Source: Rhizobiales bacterium 62-17 | GTDB taxonomy: Bacteria > Pseudomonadota > Alphaproteobacteria > Rhizobiales > Beijerinckiaceae | Direction of reading: 5' to 3' | Length of the DNA stretch: 64,000 nucleotides | Assembly: GCA_001898965.1 (NCBI GenBank) | Contig: MKVW01000001.1 | Location: 1-64,000 of the forward strand | Shown: one piece after another, positions 16,692 to 25,606 of the stretch | Numbering within the stretch: the stretch's first letter is position 1 | Layout: the number at the start of each line of letters is the position of its first letter | Notes under the pieces: model-generated | The model's input: the letters and a program-made list of their open reading frames with translations, nothing else | Told to the model about the DNA's origin: nothing | The model's database searches: none | Translations under genes and position numbers: made by a program

Positions 16692-16705
16692 GTTTACATG
16701 TAAAC
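16692..16705. promoter_or_regulatory. Perfect 14-bp palindrome, operator candidate for the acyl-CoA dehydrogenase operon
   Basis: GTTTACATGTAAAC is fully self-complementary and is followed by TATATAC, a possible -10 element. It lies 82 bases before the dehydrogenase GTG and 52 before the tsaC-type start. It resembles operators of TetR- or MerR-type regulators of acyl-CoA catabolism, but no regulator gene is adjacent. Confidence 0.55.
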
Positions 16706-16756
16706 TATATACAGCCCATTTCCAGCCCTTGGCAACACGAATCCGGGTGAACGGAC

Positions 16757-17743
16757 ATGATGGCGGAATTGGCGACCCAACTCGAACAGGGAAAATCTCT
16801 CAACCGTATGAATGCAGGGCCGGAAGCGGTCGAGCAGGCGGTCGAGATTTTGCGCTCCGGCGGCCTCGTCGCGCTGCCCACCGAGACGGTCTATGGCCTT
16901 GGCGCCGATGCCACCTCCAGTGAGGCGGTGGCCAGGATTTTCGCCCTCAAGGGTCGGCCAAGCTTCAATCCGCTGATCGCCCATGTCGCCGACATTGTCG
17001 CCGCCGAGCGGATTGGCGTTTTCGACAAATATGCGCTGACGCTCGCCCGCTCGTTCTGGCCGGGCCCGATGACCATAGTCGTGCCGATCCGTCCCGATTG
17101 TCCGGTGTGCGAACTGGCGCGCGCCGGCCTCGACACGATCGGTCTGCGCGTGCCGGCCAATGCGACGACGCTCGCCATTCTTGAACAACTTGATCGGCCG
17201 GTGGCGGCGCCCTCGGCCAACAGCTCCGGCCGGCTCAGCCCGACCACCGCCGATCATGTCGCCGCCGATCTCGGCAACGGCGTCGATCTCATCATCGATG
17301 GCGGTGCCTCGCGTATCGGCGTCGAGTCGACCATCATCGCCTGCCTCGGCGGCACGCCCGTCGTGTTGCGGCCGGGCGGCACGCAGCGCGAGGAGCTGGA
17401 AGTCATTCTCGACACCGAATTGGCTGATCCTGCCGACGACAAGGTCATCGCGCCGGGCATGCTGACGTCGCACTATGCGCCGCATGCGCGCCTGCGCCTC
17501 AACGCCACCGATGTGAAGCCCGGCGAGGCGGTGCTCGATTTCGGTGGGCAATTGTCCGGCGGTGTCGTTCATATCGATTTGTCTCCGGACGGCTTCCTCG
17601 AAGAGGCGGCGGCCAATCTCTTCGCCTCTCTGCATCAACTCGATGCGGCTGCCGTCGATCAGGTCGCGGTCGCGCCCATTCCCAACGAAGGCCTGGGCGA
17701 GGCGATCAACGATCGCCTGCGCCGGGCCGCCGCGCCGCATTGA
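16757..17743 (+). CDS. L-threonylcarbamoyladenylate synthase, Sua5 type
   Basis: 328 residues, the two-domain Sua5 form rather than short TsaC. It makes threonylcarbamoyl-AMP from Thr, bicarbonate and ATP for the t6A37 modification of ANN-decoding tRNAs. Seen: LPTETVYGLGADA, KGRPSFNPLIAHV, FWPGPMT and APSANSSGRLSPT (YrdC domain with its Lys-Arg-Ser-Asn set), then RPGG and PGMLTSHYAPHARLRL leading into the C-terminal Sua5 domain. ATGs at 16757 and 16760 are equally possible starts. Convergent with the following TctC gene. Confidence 0.93.
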   Translation: MMAELATQLEQGKSLNRMNAGPEAVEQAVEILRSGGLVALPTETVYGLGADATSSEAVARIFALKGRPSFNPLIAHVADIVAAERIGVFDKYALTLARSFWPGPMTIVVPIRPDCPVCELARAGLDTIGLRVPANATTLAILEQLDRPVAAPSANSSGRLSPTTADHVAADLGNGVDLIIDGGASRIGVESTIIACLGGTPVVLRPGGTQREELEVILDTELADPADDKVIAPGMLTSHYAPHARLRLNATDVKPGEAVLDFGGQLSGGVVHIDLSPDGFLEEAAANLFASLHQLDAAAVDQVAVAPIPNEGLGEAINDRLRRAAAPH

Positions 17744-17758
17744 TCTCTCAGCGCCGTT

Positions 17759-18751
17759 CTATTCGGCGCTGATTCCGGCTTCCTTGATCAGCTTGCCCCA
17801 TTTGTCGGTCTCGCTGCGGATCAACTTGCCGAAGTCTTGGCCGCTGGCGCCCAGCGGCTCGGCCGCCAGTGCCGCCAGCCGTTGTTTCACATTCGGATCC
17901 GTCAAAGCCTGCTGCGTATCGCGGGACAGACGCGCGACGATCTCCGGCGGTGTCTTCGCCGGTACCAGCGTGCCGAACCAGGCGGAGACATCGAAGCCAG
18001 GCACCGTCTCGTTCACCGGCGGCAGATCGGGTACGAAAGCCGAGCGTTTCAAAGTGGTGACCGCGAGACCTTGCAGCGTTTTGCCCTGCACTTGCGGCAG
18101 CGATGACGTGATGTTGTCGAACATCAGATCGCAGCGCCCGCCCATCACGTCCTGCACGGCCGGCGCGCTGCCGCGATAGGGCACATGCGCCATCTGAATG
18201 CCGGTGAGTTTCTTGAACAATTCGCCGCACAGATGAATCGACGTGCCGACGCCTGATGAGGCATAGGACAGCTTGCCCTGATTGGCACGGCCATAAGCGA
18301 CGAGTTCGGCGACCGATTTGAACGGGGCGTTCACCGGCGCGATCAACATGTTCGGCATCATGGTGATCAGCGACACCGGCGTGAAATCGCCGATCGGATC
18401 GTAAGTCAGTTTTTTGTAGAGGAAGGCGTTGAGCGCCAGACCGATGGTGCTCATCAGCATGGTCTCGCCATTGGGATCGGCGCGCGCCACCATTTCATTG
18501 CCGATATTGCCGCCGGCGCCAGCTTTGTTCTCGACGACGATGGACGTGTTCCACATCTGCCCGAGCTTGTCGGCGACGATGCGGGCGATCACGTCGGTGG
18601 CACCGCCAGGGGTGAACGGCACCACCATGCGGATGGTCTTGCCGGCGGCGAAAGGCGACTGGGCCCAGGATGGATGTGTCAGAATGGCGGGCGCCGCAAG
18701 GCTCGCCCCGATACCCGCAAGCGCCCGGCGGCGCGACATCGTGTCATTCAT
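17759..18751 (-). CDS. Bug/TctC-family periplasmic solute receptor
   Basis: 330 residues. The signal sequence has a Tat-like SRRRALAG start, ending near THPSWAQ. Mature part: KTIRMVVPFTPGGATDVIAR and GAGGNIGNEMVARADPNGET, the ligand-loop signatures of tripartite tricarboxylate transporter receptors, then HVPYRGSAPAVQDVMGG. Such proteins bind carboxylates and deliver them to TctAB permeases; neither permease gene is in the window, a common situation for this expanded family. GAGAGG precedes the ATG at 18751. Ligand unknown. Confidence 0.92.
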   Translation of the reverse strand: MNDTMSRRRALAGIGASLAAPAILTHPSWAQSPFAAGKTIRMVVPFTPGGATDVIARIVADKLGQMWNTSIVVENKAGAGGNIGNEMVARADPNGETMLMSTIGLALNAFLYKKLTYDPIGDFTPVSLITMMPNMLIAPVNAPFKSVAELVAYGRANQGKLSYASSGVGTSIHLCGELFKKLTGIQMAHVPYRGSAPAVQDVMGGRCDLMFDNITSSLPQVQGKTLQGLAVTTLKRSAFVPDLPPVNETVPGFDVSAWFGTLVPAKTPPEIVARLSRDTQQALTDPNVKQRLAALAAEPLGASGQDFGKLIRSETDKWGKLIKEAGISAE

Positions 18752-19017
18752 GTCCCTCTCCCTCTCGCCGGCAGTCTAGCGTGTCCGTCGCTTGATCATA
18801 ATAGACAAAGGTCGTGGGCAGCCGGGTCGGCCTCCAGGAGCTTGGCGAAACGGCTTTCGCGATCGTCCCGCAAGAACAAATGGTCTTTCGCGCCGCCGCA
18901 TCCGTAGTTTCAAATAATTGTCAAAAACAATCGGCAGCGTTTCCCATGAAACGGACGTATTATTTTGCAGATGCGAAGGGCTCGACGACGGCTATGGGTT
19001 TGGGGCAAACTGGCGCC
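18752..19017. other. Divergent region tctC-like / apaG
   Basis: 266 bases between divergent starts. The part at 18908-18970 is AT-rich (AATAATTGTCAAAAACAAT) and is the likely apaG promoter area. No operator palindrome or RNA gene was recognised. The apaG frame is open through it, but the protein family starts at 19018. Confidence 0.35.
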
Positions 19018-19434
19018 ATGTACAAATCAACGACCCACAACATCGAAGTGTCCGTCGAGCCGGAATTCCTGGCCGATCGGTCGCAGCCGGATGCCGGGCG
19101 GTTCTTCTGGGCCTACTCGGTCGATATCACCAATATGGGCGACCATGCCGTGCAACTGATGCACCGCCACTGGCAAATCACCGATGCCAATGGCCGGCGC
19201 GAGGAAGTGCGTGGCCCGGGCGTCGTCGGCGAACAGCCGGTTCTGCAACCGGGAGAGAAGTTCCGCTATACCTCGGGCTGCCCGCTCACCACGCCATCAG
19301 GCATCATGGTGGGCTCCTACAGCTTCGTCGATCTCGAAGCCGACAAGGAAGCGGGCAAAGAAGCGGAAAAATTCGAGGTCGACATCCCGGCCTTTTCTCT
19401 CGACAGCCCCCACGCCCGACGCGTTCTCAACTAG
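19018..19434 (+). CDS. apaG: ApaG (Co2+/Mg2+ efflux-associated) protein
   Basis: 138 residues from the ATG at 19018 (MYKSTTHNIEVSVEPEFL); the open frame runs 68 codons further upstream, but that extension is unlike the family. It has the beta-sandwich ApaG fold with FFWAYSVDITNMGDHAVQLM, HWQITDANGRREEVRGPGVV and GCPLTTPSGIMVGSY. Cellular role is unsettled; enterobacterial mutants affect cobalt resistance and Mg2+ efflux. The ArgE-like gene starts 23 bases downstream, so the two are probably co-transcribed. Confidence 0.92.
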   Translation: MYKSTTHNIEVSVEPEFLADRSQPDAGRFFWAYSVDITNMGDHAVQLMHRHWQITDANGRREEVRGPGVVGEQPVLQPGEKFRYTSGCPLTTPSGIMVGSYSFVDLEADKEAGKEAEKFEVDIPAFSLDSPHARRVLN

Positions 19435-19457
19435 AGCTTCGCGCTCACGGAGTTGGC

Positions 19458-20630
19458 ATGTCTGCCGCGACCGACGATCGTCTCTCCCGCACCATCGATT
19501 TGATGGCGCGGCTGATCGCCTTCGACACCGAAAGCTCGAAGTCGAACCTGCCGATCGTCGCCTTCATCGAAGACTATCTGCGTGAACGCGGCGTCGCTCA
19601 TGTCACCGTGCCGAACAAGGCTGGCGACAAGGCGGCGGTGTTTGCCACCATCGGGCCGATGCGCGACGGCGGCATCGTCCTGTCGGGCCATACCGACGTG
19701 GTGCCCGTCGTCGGCCAGACCTGGACGAGCGATCCGTTCACCGTGCGCCGTGAGGGTAAGCGGCTGTTCGGTCGCGGCACTTGCGACATGAAAGGCTTTG
19801 ACGCCTGCTGCCTCGCCATGATCGAGGAGTTTCAGGCCGCCGATCTCAAAGTGCCGGTCCATATTCTGCTGAGTTACGACGAAGAGACGACCTGTCTTGG
19901 CCCGGTCGATACGATCGCGCGGTTTGGCGCTGATCTGCCGCGGCCGCGTGCCGTCATCGTCGGCGAACCGACGCAGATGAAGGTTGCCGATGCGCATAAA
20001 AGCATCGCCACCTTCGTCACCACTGTGTACGGCCACGAAGCGCATTCCTCCAAGCCTTATCTCGGCGCCAATGCCATCGAAGGCGCCGCCATGCTGGTGA
20101 CCGATCTTTACAGAATGGCCGACGAATTGGCGGAGGAGGGCGATCCGTCCGGACGTTTCGAGCCGGCCTTTTCCTCGCTCAGCGTCGGCACGATCAATGG
20201 CGGCACGGCCCGCAACATCCTGGCCAAGAGCTGCACCTTCCTGTGGGAGTTTCGCGGCTTGCCGGGCGTGGCCCAGAACCGGGCGTTGCGCCGGCTGGAA
20301 GATTATGCCGCCGCGACCGTCCTGCCGCGCCTGCGCCGCTATGCGCCGGACGCACGCATCGAGACGGTAACCGAGGTGGAAGTACCAGGTCTCGCCGCTG
20401 AGCCTGGCTCGGTCGCCGAGACCCTGGCTCTGAAACTGAGCAAATCGAACCGCACCATCGCCGTGCCCTATGCCACCGAGGCCGGCCGTTTCCAGACCGC
20501 CGGCGTGCCGACGGTGGTCTGCGGGCCGGGCAGTATCGACCAGGCGCATCAGCCCGACGAATTCGTCGAGGAAAGCGAATTGGCGGCGTGCCTCGGCTTT
20601 CTGCGGGCCCTGACGGCCGAAATATCCTGA
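19458..20630 (+). CDS. argE: Acetylornithine deacetylase / M20 metallopeptidase (ArgE type)
   Basis: 390 residues from the ATG at 19458. It is a zinc hydrolase removing the acetyl group from N-acetylornithine. Metal and catalytic motifs: SGHTDVVPVVGQ, GRGTCDMKGFDA, YDEETTCLG (catalytic Glu pair) and GEPT, then the dimerisation domain with GHEAHSSKPYLGANAIE and the C-terminal GPGSIDQAHQPDEF His ligand. Alphaproteobacteria often also carry ArgJ, so this may act on other N-acyl amino acids. It follows apaG on the same strand. Confidence 0.88.
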   Translation: MSAATDDRLSRTIDLMARLIAFDTESSKSNLPIVAFIEDYLRERGVAHVTVPNKAGDKAAVFATIGPMRDGGIVLSGHTDVVPVVGQTWTSDPFTVRREGKRLFGRGTCDMKGFDACCLAMIEEFQAADLKVPVHILLSYDEETTCLGPVDTIARFGADLPRPRAVIVGEPTQMKVADAHKSIATFVTTVYGHEAHSSKPYLGANAIEGAAMLVTDLYRMADELAEEGDPSGRFEPAFSSLSVGTINGGTARNILAKSCTFLWEFRGLPGVAQNRALRRLEDYAAATVLPRLRRYAPDARIETVTEVEVPGLAAEPGSVAETLALKLSKSNRTIAVPYATEAGRFQTAGVPTVVCGPGSIDQAHQPDEFVEESELAACLGFLRALTAEIS

Positions 20631-20752
20631 CGATTCTGCTGGGACGTGAAACGCTATCAAGCGTCCGATTGCCGCTGGGGCCTCTGAAGGGATGCGCCGG
20701 CCGGCCGGACCGCCTATATTGGTGGCACTGCAGTCTTTGAAGTGAGACCGGC

Positions 20753-20923
20753 GTGACCCACGACGTCGATACGGGCAACAGCGAAGACCGTTCCGGCCGT
20801 CTGGCCGTGCGGTTGGTGCTGGCCGGTTTCGGCCTCATGTTCGTGGCGGCCATGGCCATGTGGATCAACTTCGGGCCGACCATCTTCATGGATCTGGCGA
20901 CTGCGGTGGCGAGCTGTTTCTGA
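20753..20923 (+). CDS. Small single-pass membrane protein
   Basis: 56 residues starting at the GTG at 20753. A charged N-terminus (THDVDTGNSEDRSGR) is followed by one hydrophobic helix (LVLAGFGLMFVAAMAMWINF) and a short tail ending ATAVASCF. The SCO gene starts 27 bases after its stop on the same strand, so a link to respiratory-chain assembly is a reasonable guess. I do not recognise a named family. Coding status rests on the clean membrane-protein pattern and context. Confidence 0.55.
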   Translation: MTHDVDTGNSEDRSGRLAVRLVLAGFGLMFVAAMAMWINFGPTIFMDLATAVASCF

Positions 20924-20950
20924 GGCTCGCGGAACCGTTAGGAAAGTTTG

Positions 20951-21550
20951 ATGACCAGCGCCCAGCGTCGCCTGATAGTCCCGATCATCTGTCTCATTCT
21001 CGGCGTCGCCCTGTTGGGGACCACCGCTTACGTCACCCTGCGCCAGACGGGCGGCGGTGTCGGCGCGCCGCAGCCGGCGGCGATCGGTGGTCCATTCGCG
21101 CTCATCGGCAAGGACGGCAAGGCGATCACCGATCGCGACATGCTCGGCAAACCGTTCCTGGTCTTCTTCGGCTATACCCATTGCCCGGATGTCTGCCCGA
21201 CGACGCTGTTCGACATCACCGAGACGTTCAAGGCACTTGGCGCAGACAAAAAGATCGGCGGCCTGTTCGTCACCGTCGATCCCGAGCGCGATACGCCGGA
21301 CGTGCTGAAAGACTATCTCTCCAATTTCGATCCGCGCATCGAAGCCGGCACCGGCCCGCGCGAATCCGTCGATCGTGTCATGAAGACCTATCGCGTCTTC
21401 GCGCGTCGCGTGCCGGGCGAGGGCAGCGAATATACGATGGATCACAGCGCCATCGTCTATCTGATGGATAAGCAGGGCCGCTTCGTCACCGCGCTCAACA
21501 CCCAGAAGACGCCGCAGGAATTGGCGAAGGAGCTGGCGCGATATCTGTGA
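20951..21550 (+). CDS. SCO1/SenC family copper chaperone
   Basis: 199 residues from the ATG at 20951, preceded by AGGAAAG. One N-terminal membrane anchor (IVPIICLILGVALLGTTAY) places the thioredoxin-fold domain in the periplasm. Copper ligands are complete: Cys78 and Cys82 in THCPDVCPTT and His165 in YTMDHSAIV. SCO proteins insert Cu into the CuA centre of cytochrome c oxidase subunit II or act as thiol reductants. A degenerate copy of the last 65 bases of this gene lies 300 bases downstream. Confidence 0.93.
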   Translation: MTSAQRRLIVPIICLILGVALLGTTAYVTLRQTGGGVGAPQPAAIGGPFALIGKDGKAITDRDMLGKPFLVFFGYTHCPDVCPTTLFDITETFKALGADKKIGGLFVTVDPERDTPDVLKDYLSNFDPRIEAGTGPRESVDRVMKTYRVFARRVPGEGSEYTMDHSAIVYLMDKQGRFVTALNTQKTPQELAKELARYL

Positions 21551-21575
21551 GCGATGATTGAGAGAAGGGGATTTC

Positions 21576-21851
21576 GTGGGGCAAAGCCAAATGAAATTCG
21601 CGGCAAGAATATTGCGCAAACGAGACTTCTTGCCACGCTATGTCGTCGTTAAAGCAGAGTATGTGAAGGGCCGTACCCAGGCTTTTATGGCCGATATCAT
21701 GCTGAACGAGGCAGGACCGTTCGTCCGAAAAGTTCAGCCTTGGGGCAAGGGATCGGACGTCTTTTTCTTCAATCTGACCGCCCCGCAGTGTGAAAAAGCC
21801 GGCCTTGATACCAATGACGAATGTATCGTCACGATCACGCCGAAAGGTTGA
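21576..21851 (+). CDS. Small hypothetical protein, possibly DUF1905-like
   Basis: 91 residues from the GTG at 21576, which has AAGGGG upstream; the ATG at 21591 is an alternative. The pattern (KFAARILRKRDFLPRYVVVK, FVRKVQPWGKGSDVFFFNL, DTNDECIVTITPKG) suggests a small beta-barrel like DUF1905, but this is a weak match from memory. It sits immediately between the intact SCO gene and the duplicated SCO tail, as if inserted into, or duplicated with, that locus. Confidence 0.5.
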   Translation: MGQSQMKFAARILRKRDFLPRYVVVKAEYVKGRTQAFMADIMLNEAGPFVRKVQPWGKGSDVFFFNLTAPQCEKAGLDTNDECIVTITPKG

Positions 21852-21913
21852 TCACCGCGCTCAACACACAGAAGATGCCGCAAGAACTGGCGAGAAAGTG
21901 GCGCTATCTTTGA
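21852..21913 (+). pseudogene. Duplicated 3'-terminal fragment of the SCO gene
   Basis: These 62 bases align with the last 65 bases of the SCO gene (21486-21550), sharing TCACCGCGCTCAACAC, CAGAAGA and GCCGCA blocks, with a handful of substitutions and a net 3-base deletion. Translated, both read TALNTQK-PQELA- and end in RYL-stop. It has no start or upstream domain and begins directly after the stop of the preceding small gene. It is best read as the remnant of a tandem duplication. Confidence 0.8.
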
Positions 21914-21931
21914 GCCGTGTGCCGAAGCCTC

Positions 21932-21971
21932 GGTGTCATCCCGGGCACCGCAGGTGACCCGGGATGACACC
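21932..21971. terminator. Perfect 14-bp-stem hairpin between convergent genes
   Basis: GGTGTCATCCCGGG (21932-21945) and its exact complement (21958-21971) enclose a 12-base loop. It lies between the convergent ends of the SCO-region genes and the ABC receptor gene. No T-run follows on either strand, so it could be a bidirectional terminator/RNA-stabilising hairpin or a member of a dispersed palindromic repeat family. Confidence 0.65.
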
Positions 21972-21989
21972 AAGATTGCAGCTAGCTGA

Positions 21990-22880
21990 TTAGAAAAATC
22001 CGATCGGAAAATATTTCAGATAGAGTTCCGCATAGACGCCGCGCTGCGCCAAGCGGGCCAGCGCGAAATCCAGGATGCGGCGCATCGGGGCATTGTCGCG
22101 CTTCACCGCAATGCCGACGCCTTCGCCGAAATAACTGCTCTCCAGGAACGGGCCACCGCGAAAGGCGCAGCAGCCTTCCGCATCGCTGCCGTTGAGCCAG
22201 AGCGCCAGCGAGACACCGTCGCCGAAGATAACCGGCACTTCGTCGCGCTTCAGCGCCGAGCGTAAAGCCAAAGCGGAATCATAGGATTTGATCTCCGCCG
22301 CGCTGAAGAATTTTTGCAGATAAGCCTCGTGCGCCGTACGCGCCTGCACGCCGATCACCTTGCCGGCGAGCGTCTCGGGGCGGGGATCGTCGAGCACCGT
22401 GCCGGTGCGCGTCACGAAACGGGCGGGCGTGCGATAATAGGGCTGGGTAAAGTCCGCCCGCGCCAGATTGCGCGGGGTGATGGCAATGGAGGCGATAGCC
22501 GCATCGGCCTCGTTCTTGTCGAGCGTGTCCAAAATCGTGTCGAAGCGCCGCGCCTGGATCGTGCAGCTCACCTTGAGCTCATCGCAGATCGCCCGCGCCA
22601 GATCGACATTGAAGCCGGTCAGCAGGCCGTCCGCCGCGGTAAAGCCGAAGGGCGGATATTCGTCGTCGGTGATGATCCGCAGGCTGCGTAGCGCGCTCGT
22701 GTCCGGGCGCTCGAGACGGCGTTGCGGATCCCAGAACATCGGCACGCCGGACGCGTTGTTTTGTGCTTGTTGGGCGAGGGCCGGGAGTGGCACCGTGGCC
22801 GTCCAGGCAAGCGCGCCGGCCAGCACCGTCCGGAGCAATATCCGCTGAAAGGCCTCTTTGCGCTGTCTGGCTTGCCGCAT
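21990..22880 (-). CDS. Family 3 solute-binding protein (amino-acid ABC transporter type)
   Basis: About 296 residues from the ATG at 22880; an upstream ATG at 22934 is less likely because the signal peptide (ILLRTVLAGALAWTATVPLP, cleaved near ALAQQ) would be internal. Family 3 pattern: LRIITDDEYPPFGFTAADGL, TGFNVDLARAICDEL, DAAIASIAITPRNLARADFT, PYYRTPARFV and GKVIGVQARTAHEAYL. A Cys-rich insertion (GSDAEGCCAFRGGPFL) is unusual. No permease or ATPase gene is adjacent, so it may be an orphan receptor. Ligand unknown, probably a polar amino acid. Confidence 0.85.
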   Translation of the reverse strand: MRQARQRKEAFQRILLRTVLAGALAWTATVPLPALAQQAQNNASGVPMFWDPQRRLERPDTSALRSLRIITDDEYPPFGFTAADGLLTGFNVDLARAICDELKVSCTIQARRFDTILDTLDKNEADAAIASIAITPRNLARADFTQPYYRTPARFVTRTGTVLDDPRPETLAGKVIGVQARTAHEAYLQKFFSAAEIKSYDSALALRSALKRDEVPVIFGDGVSLALWLNGSDAEGCCAFRGGPFLESSYFGEGVGIAVKRDNAPMRRILDFALARLAQRGVYAELYLKYFPIGFF

Positions 22881-23066
22881 TCGCCGATTCGCCACATCCG
22901 GCGCCCAGTGGCGCCCCGCGTCCGCTGGTCGCACGATGTTGTGTCGGACGCAAGTGAAACGGGCCTGTTCGATGCCTCATGAATGGGTTTTCACTGCGGC
23001 GGAAAGTGTTTAGGGTGCGGCGAAATTCGCGCCTGCCGCCGATGGCTGGCGCTTCATCTCCGGGAC

Positions 23067-24779
23067 ATGTCGATGACCGCCGATCCTCTTTCGCTCGCCG
23101 ATGCGGCGCGCGTTTCCGCAGCCTGGCCCTTCGAGGAGGCCCGCAAGATCATTCAGCGCATCGAGCGGACCGGCCAGAAATCGGTTTTGTTTGAAACCGG
23201 TTACGGTCCGTCGGGACTGCCTCACATCGGCACGTTCGGCGAAGTGGCGCGCACCACCATGGTGCGCCATGCCTTTACGGTGATGACCGAAGGCAAGATC
23301 GCCACGCGTCTGCTCGCCTTCTCCGACGACATGGACGGCCTGCGCAAGGTGCCCGACAATGTGCCCAATCGCGAGATGATGGCGCAATATCTCGGCAAGC
23401 CGCTGACGCGCGTGCCCGATCCTTTCTCCAACGAATATCCGTCGTTCGGCGCCGCCAACAACGCGCGCTTGCGCACCTTCCTCGATAAGTTCGGCTTCGA
23501 TTACGAATTCGCCTCTTCGACCGACTATTACACGTCGGGCCGTTTCGACGCGATGCTGCTGCGCATGCTCGAAGTCTACGACAAGGTGATGGACATCATC
23601 CTGCCGACCTTGGGCCCCGATCGTCGCGCCACCTATTCGCCTTTCCTGCCCGTCTCGCCGCGCACTGGCATCGTGCTGCAAGTGCCGATGATCGAGCGCA
23701 ATGCGTCGAAGGGCACCGTCGTCTATGTCGATCCCGACACCGGCGAGAAGGTGGAAACGACGGTCACGGGTGGCGCGGTCAAGTGTCAGTGGAAGGCCGA
23801 TTGGGCGCTGCGCTGGGCGGCGCTCGGCGTCGACTATGAAATGGCCGGCAAGGATCTCATCGATTCCGTGAAGCTCTCCGGCAATATCGTGCGCGTGCTC
23901 GGCGGCACGCCGCCGGAAGGTTTTAACTACGAACTCTTCCTCGACGAGAAGGGCCAGAAGATTTCCAAGTCGAAGGGCAACGGCCTGACGATCGAGCAAT
24001 GGCTCACCTATGCGAGCCCGGAATCGCTGTCGCTGTTCATGTTTCAGAAGCCGCGCGAAGCCAAGCGTCTCTATTTCGATGCCATTCCGCGCGCCGTCGA
24101 CGAATATCTGCAATTCCTCAATGGCTATGAGCGGCAGGACTGGAAGAACCGGCTCGGCAATCCGGTGTGGCACATTCACGGCGGCGAGCCGCCGGCACCG
24201 GAAGTGCTGCATCAGGCGGGCGAGAGCGGCAGCGGCACGACGATTTCCTTCGTCATGCTGCTCAATCTGGCCGCCGTCGCCAACAGCGAGGATCCGCAGG
24301 TGCTCTGGGCCTTCCTGCGTCGCTATGCGCCTGGCGTGTCGCGCGAGACCCATCCGCGTCTCGATCTTCTTGTCGGTTACGCGGTGGCCTACTTCCGCGA
24401 TTTCGTCCGCCCGGCCAAGACCTACCGTCTGCCCGACGATGTCGAGCGCGCGGCACTCGAAACGCTCGATGCGGAACTCGCGAAGCTGCCGGCCGATGCC
24501 AGCACCGAAGACATTCAAACCATGCTCTATGATGTGGCGCGGCCCATCCCGCGCTATCAGGACATGAAGGCCAAGGGCGCGACGCCGGAGCGGCCGGGCG
24601 TGTCGAACGACTGGTTCAACATGCTCTATCAGGTGCTATTGGGCGAGAGCCGCGGGCCGCGCTTCGGCTCGTTCGCGGCGCTCTATGGCATTCCCGAAAC
24701 ACGCGCTTTGATCGCCAAGGCGCTGTCGGGCGCTTTGGTCAGAGAACACGAAGTTTTTTTGCAGAATCGGGCGGCGTGA
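23067..24779 (+). CDS. lysK: Lysyl-tRNA synthetase, class I
   Basis: 570 residues from the ATG at 23067 (ATG at 23073 also possible). It charges tRNA-Lys; alphaproteobacteria use this class I form instead of class II LysS. Signatures: the HIGH-type motif in [13 protein letters not shown] (HIGT at residues 53-56) and the KMSKS-type motif [10 protein letters not shown] near residue 300, followed by the helical anticodon-binding domain. The upstream neighbour is a divergent ABC receptor gene; the TauE gene follows 50 bases later. Confidence 0.96.
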   Translation: MSMTADPLSLADAARVSAAWPFEEARKIIQRIERTGQKSVLFETGYGPSGLPHIGTFGEVARTTMVRHAFTVMTEGKIATRLLAFSDDMDGLRKVPDNVPNREMMAQYLGKPLTRVPDPFSNEYPSFGAANNARLRTFLDKFGFDYEFASSTDYYTSGRFDAMLLRMLEVYDKVMDIILPTLGPDRRATYSPFLPVSPRTGIVLQVPMIERNASKGTVVYVDPDTGEKVETTVTGGAVKCQWKADWALRWAALGVDYEMAGKDLIDSVKLSGNIVRVLGGTPPEGFNYELFLDEKGQKISKSKGNGLTIEQWLTYASPESLSLFMFQKPREAKRLYFDAIPRAVDEYLQFLNGYERQDWKNRLGNPVWHIHGGEPPAPEVLHQAGESGSGTTISFVMLLNLAAVANSEDPQVLWAFLRRYAPGVSRETHPRLDLLVGYAVAYFRDFVRPAKTYRLPDDVERAALETLDAELAKLPADASTEDIQTMLYDVARPIPRYQDMKAKGATPERPGVSNDWFNMLYQVLLGESRGPRFGSFAALYGIPETRALIAKALSGALVREHEVFLQNRAA

Positions 24780-24829
24780 AGCGTAAGCTTCAATAAAGAC
24801 CGCCCGTTATAAGAAAGAGGAAACGCCGG

Positions 24830-25600
24830 GTGATAACCCTATCCGCCGGTCTTGCCATCGGCGCCGTGACATTTCTCGGCGCCTTCACGTCGGGCATATT
24901 CGGCATGGTTGGCGGCCAGTTCATCCTGGCGGTGCTGCTCTACTATATGCCGGTCAGCGCAGCGATGACCTTGTTCTCGGCGCTGATGTTCATGTCGGGC
25001 CTGTGGCGGGGCATTCTCTGGCGCCGCCATATCGATTGGCCGCTCACCTGGCGTTATGTCGCCGGTTCCATCATCGGCTATGTGCTGATGCTCTTCATCG
25101 CCTTCGTGCCCTCCAAGCCCGTCGTCTATCTCGGCCTCGGCTTGACGCCGTTGATCGGCAGTCTGCTGCCGAAACATTTGGCGCCCGACATCACCAAGCG
25201 CGGCATGGCGCCCGTTTGCGGCTTCATCGTCATCGTGCTGCAAATCGCCATTGGCGGCGCGGGCAATGTGCTCGACATGTTTTTCCAGGCGAGCCCGCTC
25301 AGCCGCCATGTCATCGTCGCCACCAAGGCGGTGACCCAATTGTTCTCGCAAGCCATGCGCTTTCTCTATTTCGGCGCTTTGGCCTTGGAGGCGAGCGAAT
25401 ATGTGCCGATCTGGCTGTTCGTCGTCTATGTGCTGCTGACGTTTGCCGGCGGCTCGGCGGCCACCGGCGTGCTCAACCGCATGAGCGATGCGAACTTTCG
25501 CAAATGGACGCAATGGCTCATCTGGGCACTAAGCGCGATTTATACCGGGCGTGGCCTGTGGTTGCTGGCCTTTCCGAGCGGTGCCGCAGCGATCTTGTAA
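24830..25600 (+). CDS. TauE/SafE-family membrane permease
   Basis: 256 residues from the GTG at 24830, with AAGAGG upstream. About eight hydrophobic segments in two repeats; GAFTSGIFGMVGGQFILAVL in the first repeat is the family signature. TauE/SafE proteins export sulfite, sulfoacetate or related organosulfur anions, but substrates are rarely proven and no sulfur-metabolism genes are adjacent. Convergent with the following regulator gene. Confidence 0.88.
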   Translation: MITLSAGLAIGAVTFLGAFTSGIFGMVGGQFILAVLLYYMPVSAAMTLFSALMFMSGLWRGILWRRHIDWPLTWRYVAGSIIGYVLMLFIAFVPSKPVVYLGLGLTPLIGSLLPKHLAPDITKRGMAPVCGFIVIVLQIAIGGAGNVLDMFFQASPLSRHVIVATKAVTQLFSQAMRFLYFGALALEASEYVPIWLFVVYVLLTFAGGSAATGVLNRMSDANFRKWTQWLIWALSAIYTGRGLWLLAFPSGAAAIL

Positions 25601-25606
25601 GCGCGC

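Noticed and set aside
17759-18751. Complete tripartite tricarboxylate transporter system
   Set aside because: Only the receptor gene is present; no TctA or TctB gene occurs near this or any of the other three receptors.
23010-24518. 502-codon open frame on the minus strand
   Set aside because: Antisense to lysK; no recognisable domain, composition typical of a shadow frame.
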